Under the pieces are notes generated by a model that made no database searches, was not told where the DNA came from, and saw only the letters and a program-made list of their open reading frames with translations. A program made the position numbers and the translations under genes. This document shows positions 8,224 through 17,588 of a stretch of 64,000 nucleotides of DNA, one piece after another. The stretch lies in the NCBI GenBank assembly GCA_016714785.1, contig JADKCC010000062.1, positions 62,001 through 126,000 on the forward strand, given 5' to 3'. The DNA comes from Saprospiraceae bacterium (lineage in GTDB: Bacteria > Bacteroidota > Bacteroidia > Chitinophagales > Saprospiraceae). Position 1 is the first letter of the stretch; every line of letters begins with the position of its first letter.

Positions 8224-9351
8224 ATGTATATCAAATATTTTCTAATCATTTTCGCAGGTCTATTCCTGTTTTCTTGTAAATCAAGTTCTAATGAAACAGC
8301 TGAGTTGCTTCCCGAGCAGGTGAGTGATGATATAGTTGTATATAAAGCTCAGTTTGATGGGCTGAAAATGACGCTTGGTGCAGTATCTGAACATACCTTT
8401 GACCAAGTGATCGCTGCTACGGGCAAAATAGAAGTGGAGCATAACGCTAAAGCAACCGTCAGTTCGCACATCGGTGGGTTTGTACAAAATATGTCTTGGA
8501 AGATCGGACAGAAGGTCAATAAAGGTGCTTTACTTTTTACGTTAAGCAGTACAGAAGCTATAGATATCCAACAGAAATATATGGAATCTAAAGCTCAATT
8601 GGCTTATCTAAAATCAGAAGCTGAGAGACAAGAAATCCTTGCCAAAGAAAATGCTGTGGCCAATAAAAATGCGATGAAGGCCAATGCAGATTATAAGGTC
8701 ATGATGTCCACTTATCAGAGTTTGAAGGAAAAAATTAAACTAATGAATATGTCCACCAAAGATATCGAAAATGGACAGTTCAGTTCCACTATCCATATCT
8801 ATGCGCCGATTTCAGGTTATATTTCGGCGATACATGTCAATAAAGGTGGTTTTTTAGCAACATCTGATATTGCCCTAGAAATCGTCAATGCAGATGACAT
8901 TCACTTAGTTTTAGATGTATTTGAGAAGGATGTGATGAACATTAAAACTGGACAAAAAATAAATTTTACGATACCAGAAACAGGAACCCAAACGTATCAA
9001 GCCACTGTATTTATCATCGGTAAAATGATTGAAGGCGAAAAAAGGACCGTAGAAATTCATGGGCATTTGGATAAAACCGATACAAACTTATTGGCAGGCA
9101 TGTATGTAGAAGCCAAAATCGTTACAGATAGCGCCTTAAAACCTGCGATCAACCATGATGCATTGGTAAAAGTTGATGACAAATATTATGTATTGGTCAT
9201 GAAAAAACAAGAAGGTGAAAACTATTATTTTGCTAAAAAAGAAGTAAAAATTGGGCCGGAAAAAAGTGGATTTGTAGAAATAGAAAATAATGAAATTCCT
9301 GCTGATGCAAAAATACTGACCAAAGGTGCTTTTGATGTAATGACGGAATAA
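8224..9351 (+). CDS. cusB: RND efflux periplasmic adaptor (membrane fusion protein), lipoprotein
   Basis: The N-terminus ends in a lipobox, GLFLFSC, so the protein should be tethered to a membrane. It has the HlyD/CusB layout. A biotinyl-lipoyl half, ATGKIEVEHNAKATVSSHIGG, is followed by a helical hairpin (about 115-180), the second lipoyl half IYAPISGYISAIHVNKGG, a beta-barrel and a membrane-proximal domain. At 375 residues it is typical for the family. It bridges the RND pump and channel encoded as one fused gene upstream and may bind metal. There is no obvious Met/His-rich N-terminal metal site, so the ion is unresolved. The stop codon lies at the very edge of the palindromic element that follows. 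Confidence 0.9.
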   Translation: MYIKYFLIIFAGLFLFSCKSSSNETAELLPEQVSDDIVVYKAQFDGLKMTLGAVSEHTFDQVIAATGKIEVEHNAKATVSSHIGGFVQNMSWKIGQKVNKGALLFTLSSTEAIDIQQKYMESKAQLAYLKSEAERQEILAKENAVANKNAMKANADYKVMMSTYQSLKEKIKLMNMSTKDIENGQFSSTIHIYAPISGYISAIHVNKGGFLATSDIALEIVNADDIHLVLDVFEKDVMNIKTGQKINFTIPETGTQTYQATVFIIGKMIEGEKRTVEIHGHLDKTDTNLLAGMYVEAKIVTDSALKPAINHDALVKVDDKYYVLVMKKQEGENYYFAKKEVKIGPEKSGFVEIENNEIPADAKILTKGAFDVMTE

Positions 9352-9506
9352 GAGTATGTTTAAATTTTTATTGCTTTATAATCAATATCTTATGAACCTG
9401 ACTTCAAAATAATCGCCTCGTTTAGTTTACTAAACTCGTTAATTCTTTTATTGTCAGAACCATAACCTATTGATTAGCAACTAAGAAATTTTTTTAAACA
9501 TACTCT
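9351..9506. mobile_element. MITE-like imperfect palindrome with AGAGTATGTTTAAA ends
   Basis: The ends AGAGTATGTTTAAA (9351-9364) and TTTAAACATACTCT (9493-9506) are perfect inverted repeats. Pairing continues imperfectly inward (TTGCT..AATCAATA..TTATG..CTGAC) to a centre at CTCGTTTAGTTTACTAAAC. There is no open reading frame. The first base is the last base of the adaptor's stop codon. The same 14-bp end recurs at 56362-56375. Confidence 0.65.
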
Positions 9507-9531
9507 AATCCAAAACAATAGTTATCTTTGT

Positions 9532-10197
9532 ATGATGAATATTTTAGTAGTAGAAGACGAACCAGGAATACATAAATTTCTAAAGCAAGGCCTTGAAGAA
9601 GAAGGTTATGCCGTAGATGTGGCAGATGATGGTCATCAAGGATTGGCATTAGCGACTGGCAAGTCTTATCATATTATGTTGTTAGATTGGATGTTGCCAG
9701 GAATGTCGGGCCTAGAGATTTGTAAACAATTGAGAGAGCGTCATATAGATACACCGATCATATTTTTGACAGCCAAAGATACCATCCAGGAAACGATAGA
9801 AGGTCTGCAAGCTGGCGCCAATGATTATATCAAGAAGCCATTCAGTTTTGAAGAATTATTGGAAAGGATACGTGTACAGCTTCGAAATGTAAAAGTATCG
9901 ACGGAAAGTATCATCATAGAAAATATTAAAATTGACTTAAATGCACATCAAGTTTTTAAGGATGAAGTAGAGATACATTTGACCCAAAAGGAATTTGAAT
10001 TACTTGTTTTTCTAATACGTAATCAAGGTAAAGTATGCACAAGAAAGGATATCATTGAACAAGTGTGGGATATCCATTTTGATTATGATACAGGAGTGAT
10101 CGATGTTTTTGTCAATGGTATCCGCAAAAAATTGGATTTAGACAAAGAGACCGGTTTTTTGCAAACCATTCGCGGTATCGGTTATTTAGTACGATGA
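9532..10197 (+). CDS. OmpR-family response regulator of the efflux locus (CusR-like)
   Basis: The receiver domain has ILVVEDE, the phospho-acceptor in LLDWMLPG (Asp52) and IKKPFSFEELL (Lys102). The C-terminal winged helix has LTQKEFELLVFLIRNQGKV and TIRGIGYLVR. The length of 221 residues is normal. Two ATGs lie together at 9532 and 9535, and the second gives MNILVVEDE, the commoner family start. A TATCTTTG motif ends 1 base before the first ATG. If it is a real -7 the mRNA would be essentially leaderless. Otherwise transcription comes from the efflux genes. The location after pump and adaptor suggests metal-responsive control of the locus. Confidence 0.93.
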   Translation: MMNILVVEDEPGIHKFLKQGLEEEGYAVDVADDGHQGLALATGKSYHIMLLDWMLPGMSGLEICKQLRERHIDTPIIFLTAKDTIQETIEGLQAGANDYIKKPFSFEELLERIRVQLRNVKVSTESIIIENIKIDLNAHQVFKDEVEIHLTQKEFELLVFLIRNQGKVCTRKDIIEQVWDIHFDYDTGVIDVFVNGIRKKLDLDKETGFLQTIRGIGYLVR

Positions 10198-10215
10198 CAT
10201 ATTGAAGATTTTGCT

Positions 10216-10530
10216 TTAAACCTTTAACCATTCAACCTTTAACCATTCAACCATTCAATCATTCAATCATTCAACCATTCAACCATTTAACCGTTCAACC
10301 TTTAACCATTCAACCTTCAACCATTCAACCATTCAACCATTCAACCATTTAACCATTTAACCATTCAACCATTCAATCATTCAACCTTCAATCATTCAAC
10401 CATTCAATCATTCAACCATTCAATCATTCAACCTTCAATCATTCAACCTTTAACCATTCAACCATTCAATCATTCAACCTTCAATCATTCAACCTTTAAC
10501 CATTCAACCTTCAATCATTCAACCTTTAAT
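10216..10530. repeat. Degenerate octamer tandem repeat between regulator and kinase genes
   Basis: About 39 consecutive units of CATTCAAC or CATTCAAT are mixed with 7-base variants (CTTCAAC, CTTTAAC). They fill almost the whole gap between the two partners of one two-component system. The period of 8 with 7-base slips does not keep a reading frame. The block ends about 10 bases before the kinase GTG start. Confidence 0.9.
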
Positions 10531-10539
10531 CATTTATAA

Positions 10540-11916
10540 GTGTCACTTTCATTCAAAAATAAAATATCATTGATGTTCTTGCTCGCCACGGGTGCGTTGG
10601 TTGGTATATTACTGGTCAGTGTATTTTTCCTAGTCAAAGGCAAAGTACTCGGTGATTTGGATGAATTATTGAAATATGAAGCATTAAAACATACGGCAGA
10701 ACTAAAGGTAGATGATGGCACCATTATGTTTGCCAATAAAGCGGAAATGCTGGAGCGCGAACATAGAGAAGCAGATGCCAATCCGGTCTTTGTTCAATTG
10801 GTAGATATCAATGGTAAAACAGTAGATAAATCACCCAATCTCAAGGAAGCTATATTAACATTTGATCCAGCACATCAAGGCAATATCCAAGGTCAATACA
10901 CGCTGAATAATCGACGGATTAGACAAACCCAAGTGGTAGTAACCCTAGAAGGAAAGTCGTATGGATACATAGTGACAGCAGTTTCTTCAGAAAATGCAGA
11001 GCAATTAATAGCATCTTTGAGAAATCATTTTTTCTGGTCTTTTCCTATCATTTTGTTGATCTTGTTTTTGGTGACTCGGTTTCTGGCAGACCGCAGCATT
11101 AAGCCTATCAAACAGATCATCTCCACATCTAATAACATTACTTCTCAAAATCTAGATGCTAGGATACCACTGCCAGAACAAAAAGATGAATTATACGAGT
11201 TGACAACAGCCATCAATGCACTTTTGGGTAGAATTCATAAAAGTATAGACCGAGAAAAACAATTTACATCTGATGCTGCCCACGAACTCAAAACACCTTT
11301 GGCCGTACTCAAAGGTACGCTAGAAGTGCTTGTCCGCAAACCCAGAACATCAGAAGAATATCACGAGAAAATTCAAGACAGTATCAAAGAAATAGACAGA
11401 CTGAATGATATTACTGAACAGTTATTGATACTCGCAAGGATAGAACACGATCATGCCATGGAAGTAAAATCCATAGAGCTCAATGAATTTATTGCTGACA
11501 TATCTACTCGATTTCATCATTCCTTTCAGACAAAGTCGATCCATCTTCATCATACACCTTCAGATAAAATACACATCAAAACCAATACCAAACTGCTACA
11601 AATGGTCATAGAAAACTTACTATCCAATGCTATAAAATACAGTGATCAAGGAAAAAATATCTACGTTACCGCAGGAACGCAACATGGAAAAACCTACTGC
11701 ACTATCCAAGATGAAGGTTTTGGTATTGCTACAGAAGAAATCCAGAAAATCTTTAACCCATTTTATCGTGCGCACGCTTTAACACGGAAAGGTATCAAAG
11801 GCACAGGTTTAGGTTTATCTATCGTTCAGAAGGCTTGCGACCAATTGGGTGTAAGTATTGATATACAGAGTAGGATAGGAGAGGGCACAGTGGTCCGATT
11901 AGAATGGATGGGATAA
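10540..11916 (+). CDS. Sensor histidine kinase (HAMP-HisKA-HATPase)
   Basis: Two membrane segments (about 10-33 and 163-184) enclose a periplasmic sensor of about 130 residues. HAMP follows at about 185-233, then HisKA with FTSDAAHELKTPLAVLKG (phospho-His about 248). The ATPase domain has N box NLLSNAIKYS (about 360), G1 DEGFGI and G2 KGTGLGLSIV. The start is GTG directly after an in-frame TAA. The first internal ATG would cut into membrane segment 1. Partner of the regulator at 9532, but separated from it by the octamer repeat rather than overlapping it, as such pairs usually do. Confidence 0.93.
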   Translation: MSLSFKNKISLMFLLATGALVGILLVSVFFLVKGKVLGDLDELLKYEALKHTAELKVDDGTIMFANKAEMLEREHREADANPVFVQLVDINGKTVDKSPNLKEAILTFDPAHQGNIQGQYTLNNRRIRQTQVVVTLEGKSYGYIVTAVSSENAEQLIASLRNHFFWSFPIILLILFLVTRFLADRSIKPIKQIISTSNNITSQNLDARIPLPEQKDELYELTTAINALLGRIHKSIDREKQFTSDAAHELKTPLAVLKGTLEVLVRKPRTSEEYHEKIQDSIKEIDRLNDITEQLLILARIEHDHAMEVKSIELNEFIADISTRFHHSFQTKSIHLHHTPSDKIHIKTNTKLLQMVIENLLSNAIKYSDQGKNIYVTAGTQHGKTYCTIQDEGFGIATEEIQKIFNPFYRAHALTRKGIKGTGLGLSIVQKACDQLGVSIDIQSRIGEGTVVRLEWMG

Positions 11917-11917
11917 C

Positions 11918-11950
11918 GGATGAACCTAAACAAGTTAACATCCTTTTTTT
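11918..11950 (+). terminator. Weak terminator-like hairpin after the kinase gene
   Basis: GGATG (11918-11922) pairs with CATCC (11939-11943) and is followed by seven T. The loop of 16 bases can add three pairs. The site sits between convergent genes. Confidence 0.4.
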
Positions 11951-12983
11951 AACTATAATAAGAAGCAGCTTTTATTACTTCTCCACCACCATCACTCATA
12001 GTAACAGAATATACAAAACCAGGTAATATTGAGTAGGCTCCATGTTCCCCATTTTTATTAAGGGCCAAAAATCCAACTTGAAAGGTTTTTGCTTTTTCAG
12101 GATTTATTTTGACTAGCCTTTCTATGGCCAACTTGCATGCTTCTGTCGGATTTTTGCCCATCCGCATATATTCAACTACAAGGTGAGTGCCACATATTCT
12201 TATTACTTCTTCACCCTGGCCTGATGAAGTAGCTGCACCTATTTCGTTATCGACGTATAATCCACCACCTATGATGGGCGAGTCTCCCACACGGCCGTGC
12301 ATTTTGAATCCCATGCCACTCGTAGTGCATGCTCCAGACATATCACCATGACTATCCAATGCTACTAATCCCATCGTATCGTGATTGAACTCACCGTTGC
12401 TCAGTTTAGATGGTGCAGCACTTCCTGCGCCTTTTGACTGGGTTTGTTCGATGTTGATGGTAGGTTTGTATTCTGATTTTTCGAGCCACTTTTTATATTC
12501 TTTGCTCGCATCATCTGAGAGGTTAGGTGCTTCGGCTTTGAATCCATTTTCCAAGGCAAATTTTTTGGCACCTTCACCCACCAGCATGACATGAGGTGTC
12601 AATTCCATAACCTTTCTGGCTACACTGATTGGGTTTTTAATGTTTTGTAGATATGCTACACTGCCGCAATTATATTTTTCATCCATGATGCAAGCATCCA
12701 AGGTCACAAATCCATCTCTATCTGGATTACCACCTAAGCCTACACAACAATTGATGGTGTCTTCTATTGAATTAGCACCTTTTTCTACGGCATCTATGGC
12801 TTTACCTTTGTTTTTTAATATTTCCCAAGCCACTTGATTGACAGCTAGGCCACTATCCCAAGTGGATACGACAATTGGTTTTTTTTGTTCATTTTTTTGT
12901 TCTGCACCACATGCATTTATTATGGTAATGGCAGGAATTATTGCGGTAGTTTGAATGAGAAAATTACGCCTTGATGTTTTCAT
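11949..12983 (-). CDS. N4-(beta-N-acetylglucosaminyl)-L-asparaginase / isoaspartyl-peptidase family Ntn hydrolase
   Basis: Members of this family self-cleave before a Thr that becomes the nucleophile and hydrolyse glycosyl-asparagine or isoaspartyl bonds. Here the site is HDTMGLVALD, with Thr at about residue 203. It is followed by the substrate loop TTSGMGFKMHGRVGDSPIIG and GAATSSGQGEEVIR. The ATG at 12983 starts MKTSRRNFLIQ, a twin-arginine-like signal ending near INACG, so export and possibly lipid anchoring are expected. Eleven extra upstream codons are in frame but give no better start. At about 344 residues it is typical for bacterial glycosylasparaginases. It is convergent with the kinase gene and not in an operon. 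Confidence 0.88.
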   Translation of the reverse strand: MKTSRRNFLIQTTAIIPAITIINACGAEQKNEQKKPIVVSTWDSGLAVNQVAWEILKNKGKAIDAVEKGANSIEDTINCCVGLGGNPDRDGFVTLDACIMDEKYNCGSVAYLQNIKNPISVARKVMELTPHVMLVGEGAKKFALENGFKAEAPNLSDDASKEYKKWLEKSEYKPTINIEQTQSKGAGSAAPSKLSNGEFNHDTMGLVALDSHGDMSGACTTSGMGFKMHGRVGDSPIIGGGLYVDNEIGAATSSGQGEEVIRICGTHLVVEYMRMGKNPTEACKLAIERLVKINPEKAKTFQVGFLALNKNGEHGAYSILPGFVYSVTMSDGGGEVIKAASYYS

Positions 12984-13102
12984 TATTTTTACACTAATTG
13001 AATATTTAAACAAAAGTAACCAAATTTATATTTTAGCATGAATTTTTAGGTTAAAATATCATTGGGTGTTGTACTTTAAAAAATTAAAAAGTATCCCTGT
13101 TT

Positions 13103-13131
13103 TTTGATATCGCCCCAATGATGTATATTTG
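13103..13131 (+). promoter_or_regulatory. ffh promoter
   Basis: TTTG (13103-13106), 17 bases, then TATATTTG (13124-13131) is an exact match to the Bacteroidota -33/-7 consensus. The expected start of transcription near 13138 excludes the upstream in-frame ATG at 13118. Confidence 0.8.
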
Positions 13132-13150
13132 CGGCTCTAAATCGAAAATC

Positions 13151-14491
13151 ATGTTTGAAAATTTAAGTGAAAAGCTCGAATTTGCTTTTAAGAATCTGAA
13201 AGGTGAGGGAAAATTAACGGAACTCAATATTGCCAACTCTATCAAAGAGATACGAAGAGCTTTGGTAGCGGCAGATGTTAATTACAAAATCGCTAAAGAA
13301 TTTACGGACAAAATTAAAGACAAAGCATTAGGCACTGAAAATGTGCTCGCAGCTGTTAAGCCGGGAGAGTTGATGGTCAAAATCGTCCAAGACGAAATGA
13401 CAGAACTCATGGGTGGTCAAGCTGCCGGCATTAATTTAAAAGGCAATCCAGGGATTATCCTCATATCAGGTTTGCAGGGTTCAGGTAAGACTACTTTTAC
13501 AGGAAAACTAGCTAAATATCTTAAAGATAAAAAATCAAAAAGGCCATTATTGGTTGCATGTGATGTGTATAGACCAGCCGCTGTGGACCAACTTTCTGTC
13601 TTAGCAGAGCAAGTAGGTGTTCATATATATAAGGAGCCTGAAAATAAAAATCCTGTTCAGATTTCGCTCAATGCAATCCAATATGCTAAAAGTAATAGTC
13701 ATGATGTCGTGATTATCGATACAGCAGGTCGATTGTCAGTGGATGAAGAAATGATGCAAGAGATCGAAGATATTAAAAACGCTACCAGCCCTTCGGAAAT
13801 ATTATTTGTGGTGGATTCTATGACAGGGCAAGATGCTGTAAATACAGCAGCTGTATTTAATGAGCGTTTAAATTTTGATGGTGTTGTATTGACAAAATTG
13901 GATGGTGATACAAGAGGTGGAGCGGCCTTATCTATCAAATATTCGGTAGGCAAACCTATCAAATTTGTGAGTTCTGGAGAGAAGCTCGATACACTTGATA
14001 TCTTCTACCCAGATAGGATGGCTCAACGTATCCTTGGAATGGGTGATATCGTGTCGTTCGTAGAGAAGGCACAAGAACAATTTGATGAAAAAGAAGCTGA
14101 GCGATTAGAAAAGAAGATAAGAAAGAATAAATTTGATTTTAATGATTTCCTTGGTCAGCTCAATCAAATTAAAAAAATGGGGGATGTAAAGTCGCTCATG
14201 AATATGATACCTGGTATGAGTAAATTGACCAAAGATATCAATATTGACGATAAAGCCTTTGGAAAGGTTGAAGCCATCATCCTATCTATGACACCAAAAG
14301 AGAGAGCTAATCCTGAGTTGCTCAACATGTCAAGGAAGAAGAGAATAGCTACAGGCAGTGGCAAAAATATTCATGAAATAAATATGTTCATTAAGCAGTT
14401 TGATCAAATGCGTAAAATGATGCAAATGATGAGTAAGGGTAAAGGTATGGATAGGTTTATGCAAGGAATGCCAAATATTAGTAAAAAATAG
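13151..14491 (+). CDS. ffh: Signal recognition particle GTPase Ffh (SRP54)
   Basis: Binds signal sequences of nascent membrane proteins with the SRP RNA and delivers them to FtsY at the inner membrane. Domains in order are the N helical bundle (MFENLSEKLEFAFKNLKGEG), the G domain with P loop GLQGSGKTT (about 107), DTAGR and TKLDGD, and the Met-rich M domain with MPGMSK-like and MMQMMSKGKGM segments at the C-terminus. The start at 13151 is chosen because the ATG at 13118 lies inside the promoter. The product has 446 residues, the normal length. It is a single gene with its own promoter. Confidence 0.97.
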   Translation: MFENLSEKLEFAFKNLKGEGKLTELNIANSIKEIRRALVAADVNYKIAKEFTDKIKDKALGTENVLAAVKPGELMVKIVQDEMTELMGGQAAGINLKGNPGIILISGLQGSGKTTFTGKLAKYLKDKKSKRPLLVACDVYRPAAVDQLSVLAEQVGVHIYKEPENKNPVQISLNAIQYAKSNSHDVVIIDTAGRLSVDEEMMQEIEDIKNATSPSEILFVVDSMTGQDAVNTAAVFNERLNFDGVVLTKLDGDTRGGAALSIKYSVGKPIKFVSSGEKLDTLDIFYPDRMAQRILGMGDIVSFVEKAQEQFDEKEAERLEKKIRKNKFDFNDFLGQLNQIKKMGDVKSLMNMIPGMSKLTKDINIDDKAFGKVEAIILSMTPKERANPELLNMSRKKRIATGSGKNIHEINMFIKQFDQMRKMMQMMSKGKGMDRFMQGMPNISKK

Positions 14492-14628
14492 ACGCTAATT
14501 AAAAATTATAATTTTGTAAATTGGTGAATTTATTTTTTGTGAAAAAAATATAAATATTTAAGACTTTAGTAATGCGATAATTTTTTATCTTGCGCAATAT
14601 TTTATTTCTTAACTAACACCTTTTTAAT

Positions 14629-14673
14629 ATGAAGCACTTTTTACTTACCTTTTTGGTTGTTTTTAGTTTTTAA
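14629..14673 (+). pseudogene. Orphaned signal-peptide fragment of the downstream T9SS protein
   Basis: MKHFLLTFLVVFSF is a typical signal-peptide start. It is in the same frame as the 947-residue protein that follows, but is cut off by TAA at 14671 and a second TAA at 14677. No single-base change joins the two cleanly. This is either a broken signal peptide or a consensus error in a T/A-rich stretch. Confidence 0.6.
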
Positions 14674-14682
14674 ATGTAAACT

Positions 14683-17526
14683 ATGGACAGCTACTCCAGT
14701 GGTTCCACCGCACCTCAGTTTGTCGTAACTGATTTGGATGGAAATACACACGATCTTTATGATTACCTAAACAGTGGTATCAGTGTTGTGATAGATGTAT
14801 CTGCTACATGGTGTGGACCATGTTGGAGTTACCACAACAGTGGAACATTAGAAAATTTCTATAACACTTATGGCCCAAGTGGTACAGGAGATGTTATGGT
14901 CATTTTTGCAGAAGGAGATCCTAGTACCAACTTAGCTTGTCTTTATGGACCATCTGGCTGTGTGGGAGGCACACAAGGCGATTGGGTGACTGGTACACCA
15001 TATCCTATTACGCATACTGGAGGTCCAACTATTGCTTCTCTTTATCAGATAAGCGCATATCCTACCGTATTTATGATTTCTGCGGGTAATAAAAAATCTT
15101 ATACAACAGGTGGTGGCGGTGTCTCAGGTACTGTTTTAAACAATTATGTAATTCAATCATTCAAATTGGCTGCCGATGCTTCGGTGACGGATGCGGTTTG
15201 TGGTGGTGACGGCGCTATTACGCTAGATGTTACGGCTGGTTACGGCAATAAAACGTATGCTTGGAATAATGGTAATAATACAAAAGATATCTCAAATCTT
15301 CAACCAGGCTATTATATTTGTACCATCACAGACGCCAATAATTATCAAGTGGTGACTGACCCTATTATAGTAGGTGGTGTATTGGCACCACTAGAAGCAT
15401 ATCCATCAGCTAGCCAACAGCCTACTTGTTTTGGAGATAGCAATGGATCAGTGGGTGTTTTGGGCGTCTTCGGAAATGGAGGTTACTCTTATCTTTGGGA
15501 TAATGGTCAAACTACTCCTACTAAAACAAATATAGCAGCAGGCCAACACTATGTTACTGTCACGGATGCACAAGGATGTGCTTTTGAAACTTTCGTAGAA
15601 TTAGAACAACCTACACAGGTAACAGCTTCAGTTTCAGTACCTCAGATCCCTTGTGGTCAAACTTCTGGCACTGCCACGATTACTGCAACTGGTGGATCTG
15701 GACAGTACAGCTATAGTATTGGAGCAGGTACACAGTCAAGTGGTGTATTCCCTGGATTAACACCTGGCACTTACAATTACTCCACTTCTGATATTCAAGG
15801 ATGTGAGACATCTGGAGAGTTTACCATCAATGCCATCACTGGTCCAACAGCAGTAGCTGCTGCTTTAGGAACAATAACTTGTGCCGCCACTCAGACTCAA
15901 GTATCGGGTACTGGTTCTGCTACTGGTGCATCTATCGCTTATGCATGGACTACTCAAAATGGTACTATTGTTTCAGGTGCTGATCAGTTGGTAGCAACGG
16001 TAAGTGCTGGAGGTACTTATGTACTGCAGGTGACCGATTCAGCAAATGGTTGTGTATCGACATCAACAGCTACAGTAAATGCAGACATTGCATTGCCAAG
16101 CCTTTCAGTTACCAATGGAGAGTTAACATGTGTAGTTAATTCCGTAGAACTATGTGCGACAGCAACTTCAGGGCTTACAGTTACTTGGAATGTGAATGGT
16201 CAAAATAGCCAAGGATCTTGTGTGACTGTCAATGCAGCAGGTACCTATCCAGCGTCAGTCACAGCTGCCAATGGTTGTACAACAACCATGAATGCAGTAG
16301 TTTCTACATCTGGAGATTTGCCTCAAACAGCGATTGCAGATCCTGCCAATATTACTTGTGTTCAATCTGAAGTGACATTACAAGGTAGCGTAATGGGCAA
16401 TGTGTCTGACTTTACTATACTTTGGACTACGGCCAATGGAAACATTGTGTCGGGTGCCAATACTTTGACACCTGTGGTCAATGCAGATGGTTCTTACAAT
16501 ATGCAAGTGACTAAAAATTCAAATGGCTGTGTCGCTAACTCAGTTGCAGTAGTTGACGAAGTCATTAATACAGCAAATGGTGCATACCAATATACTTTGA
16601 ATGCAGGTACTTTTGCTGGTATGGCTGCAGCATCTGGCTCAACTACCACTTATGCGTGGAATTTTGGAAATGGTATGACGAGCACTGAAGCTAATCCAAG
16701 TGTTGTGTTAGCACCAGGTACTTATAATGTGTGTTTGACAGTGACTACTGAGTGCGGAAGCAATACAGTATGTCAGACAGTGGTGTATTCTACAGTATTG
16801 GTTGCTACAGCTACCAGTCAGAATGTAGTATGTTTTGGTGATAATAATGGTCAAGCTTCTGCCAGTGTTTCAGGAGGTGCAGAACCTTTTGTATATGCTT
16901 GGACAGGACCAAATGGATTTACATCTAGCCAAGCTACACTTAGTGGTCTTGCACCAGGAGTTTATACCGTAGTGATAACGGATGCTACGAATGCTACAGC
17001 TACTAAGACGGTCACAATAACAGAGCCAAGTGCCATCAAAGCAGCATCAGTAAGTATTATCAATGATTCAAACAGCAAAAACCTAGGTGCGATCAATCTT
17101 GTAGCGGAAGGTGGTACTGGGAATTTAGCATATTTATGGTCAAATGGTGCTACTACATCCAATATTTCAAATCTTGGAGCGGGTAGTTATACCTGTGTAA
17201 TTACAGATGGTAATGGATGTAACAAATCCTTTGGACCATTCACAGTGGAAGATGTAACAGGAACTAATGAAACACAATATGTAAATAATTTTTCTGTGTA
17301 TCCTAATCCAACCACTAATTTGCTCAATCTTGAAGTGAATTTTGTTAAATCAGCTTCTGTTGCTTTGACATTGACCAATGGTATCGGTACGAAAATAATG
17401 ACTCGTCAATACACTGGTAATATCAATGACCAATTGGATGTTACAGGATTGTCTTCAGGTATCTATTTTGTAGTGATTACAGGTGAAAATTTCAATGTAT
17501 CTAGAAGAGTAGTTGTCCTTAGATAA
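14683..17526 (+). CDS. T9SS cargo: thioredoxin-like domain, SprB-type repeats, PKD, type A sorting domain
   Basis: Residues 1-150 form a thioredoxin/AhpC-like domain with a CxxC site in SATWCGPCWSYH. Then come SprB-like repeats (for example PTCFGDSNGSVGVLG and VVCFGDNNGQASASVSGG), Ig-like segments with paired Cys, and a PKD-like block around FGNGMTSTEANPSVVLAPG. The end is a canonical type A sorting domain, FSVYPNPTTNLLNLEVNF to NVSRRVVVL. The protein should be secreted by T9SS and anchored at the cell surface, possibly acting in adhesion or disulfide exchange (inference). The ATG at 14683 lacks a signal peptide. The proper one sits just upstream behind two stops. Confidence 0.85.
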   Translation: MDSYSSGSTAPQFVVTDLDGNTHDLYDYLNSGISVVIDVSATWCGPCWSYHNSGTLENFYNTYGPSGTGDVMVIFAEGDPSTNLACLYGPSGCVGGTQGDWVTGTPYPITHTGGPTIASLYQISAYPTVFMISAGNKKSYTTGGGGVSGTVLNNYVIQSFKLAADASVTDAVCGGDGAITLDVTAGYGNKTYAWNNGNNTKDISNLQPGYYICTITDANNYQVVTDPIIVGGVLAPLEAYPSASQQPTCFGDSNGSVGVLGVFGNGGYSYLWDNGQTTPTKTNIAAGQHYVTVTDAQGCAFETFVELEQPTQVTASVSVPQIPCGQTSGTATITATGGSGQYSYSIGAGTQSSGVFPGLTPGTYNYSTSDIQGCETSGEFTINAITGPTAVAAALGTITCAATQTQVSGTGSATGASIAYAWTTQNGTIVSGADQLVATVSAGGTYVLQVTDSANGCVSTSTATVNADIALPSLSVTNGELTCVVNSVELCATATSGLTVTWNVNGQNSQGSCVTVNAAGTYPASVTAANGCTTTMNAVVSTSGDLPQTAIADPANITCVQSEVTLQGSVMGNVSDFTILWTTANGNIVSGANTLTPVVNADGSYNMQVTKNSNGCVANSVAVVDEVINTANGAYQYTLNAGTFAGMAAASGSTTTYAWNFGNGMTSTEANPSVVLAPGTYNVCLTVTTECGSNTVCQTVVYSTVLVATATSQNVVCFGDNNGQASASVSGGAEPFVYAWTGPNGFTSSQATLSGLAPGVYTVVITDATNATATKTVTITEPSAIKAASVSIINDSNSKNLGAINLVAEGGTGNLAYLWSNGATTSNISNLGAGSYTCVITDGNGCNKSFGPFTVEDVTGTNETQYVNNFSVYPNPTTNLLNLEVNFVKSASVALTLTNGIGTKIMTRQYTGNINDQLDVTGLSSGIYFVVITGENFNVSRRVVVLR

Positions 17527-17550
17527 GGATTACAAAAATATAGTATTATA

Positions 17551-17588
17551 AAAGGGAACTGTTCTGAAAAGGGCAGTTCCCTTTTTTT
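17551..17588 (+). terminator. Rho-independent terminator after the T9SS thioredoxin-like gene
   Basis: AAAGGGAACTG (17551-17561) pairs perfectly with CAGTTCCCTTT (17574-17584) and is followed by a T run. Confidence 0.88.

Noticed and set aside
9523..9530. Strong promoter for the efflux response regulator
   Set aside because: TATCTTTG ends 1 base before the ATG, leaving no leader, and lacks a -33 at the right distance. Not annotated as a separate promoter.
10216..10530. CRISPR-like array
   Set aside because: Units are contiguous 7-8-mers with no spacers and no cas genes nearby.
13118..13150. Upstream ATG extending Ffh by 11 residues
   Set aside because: It lies within the -33/-7 promoter region, and the extension is absent from the family.
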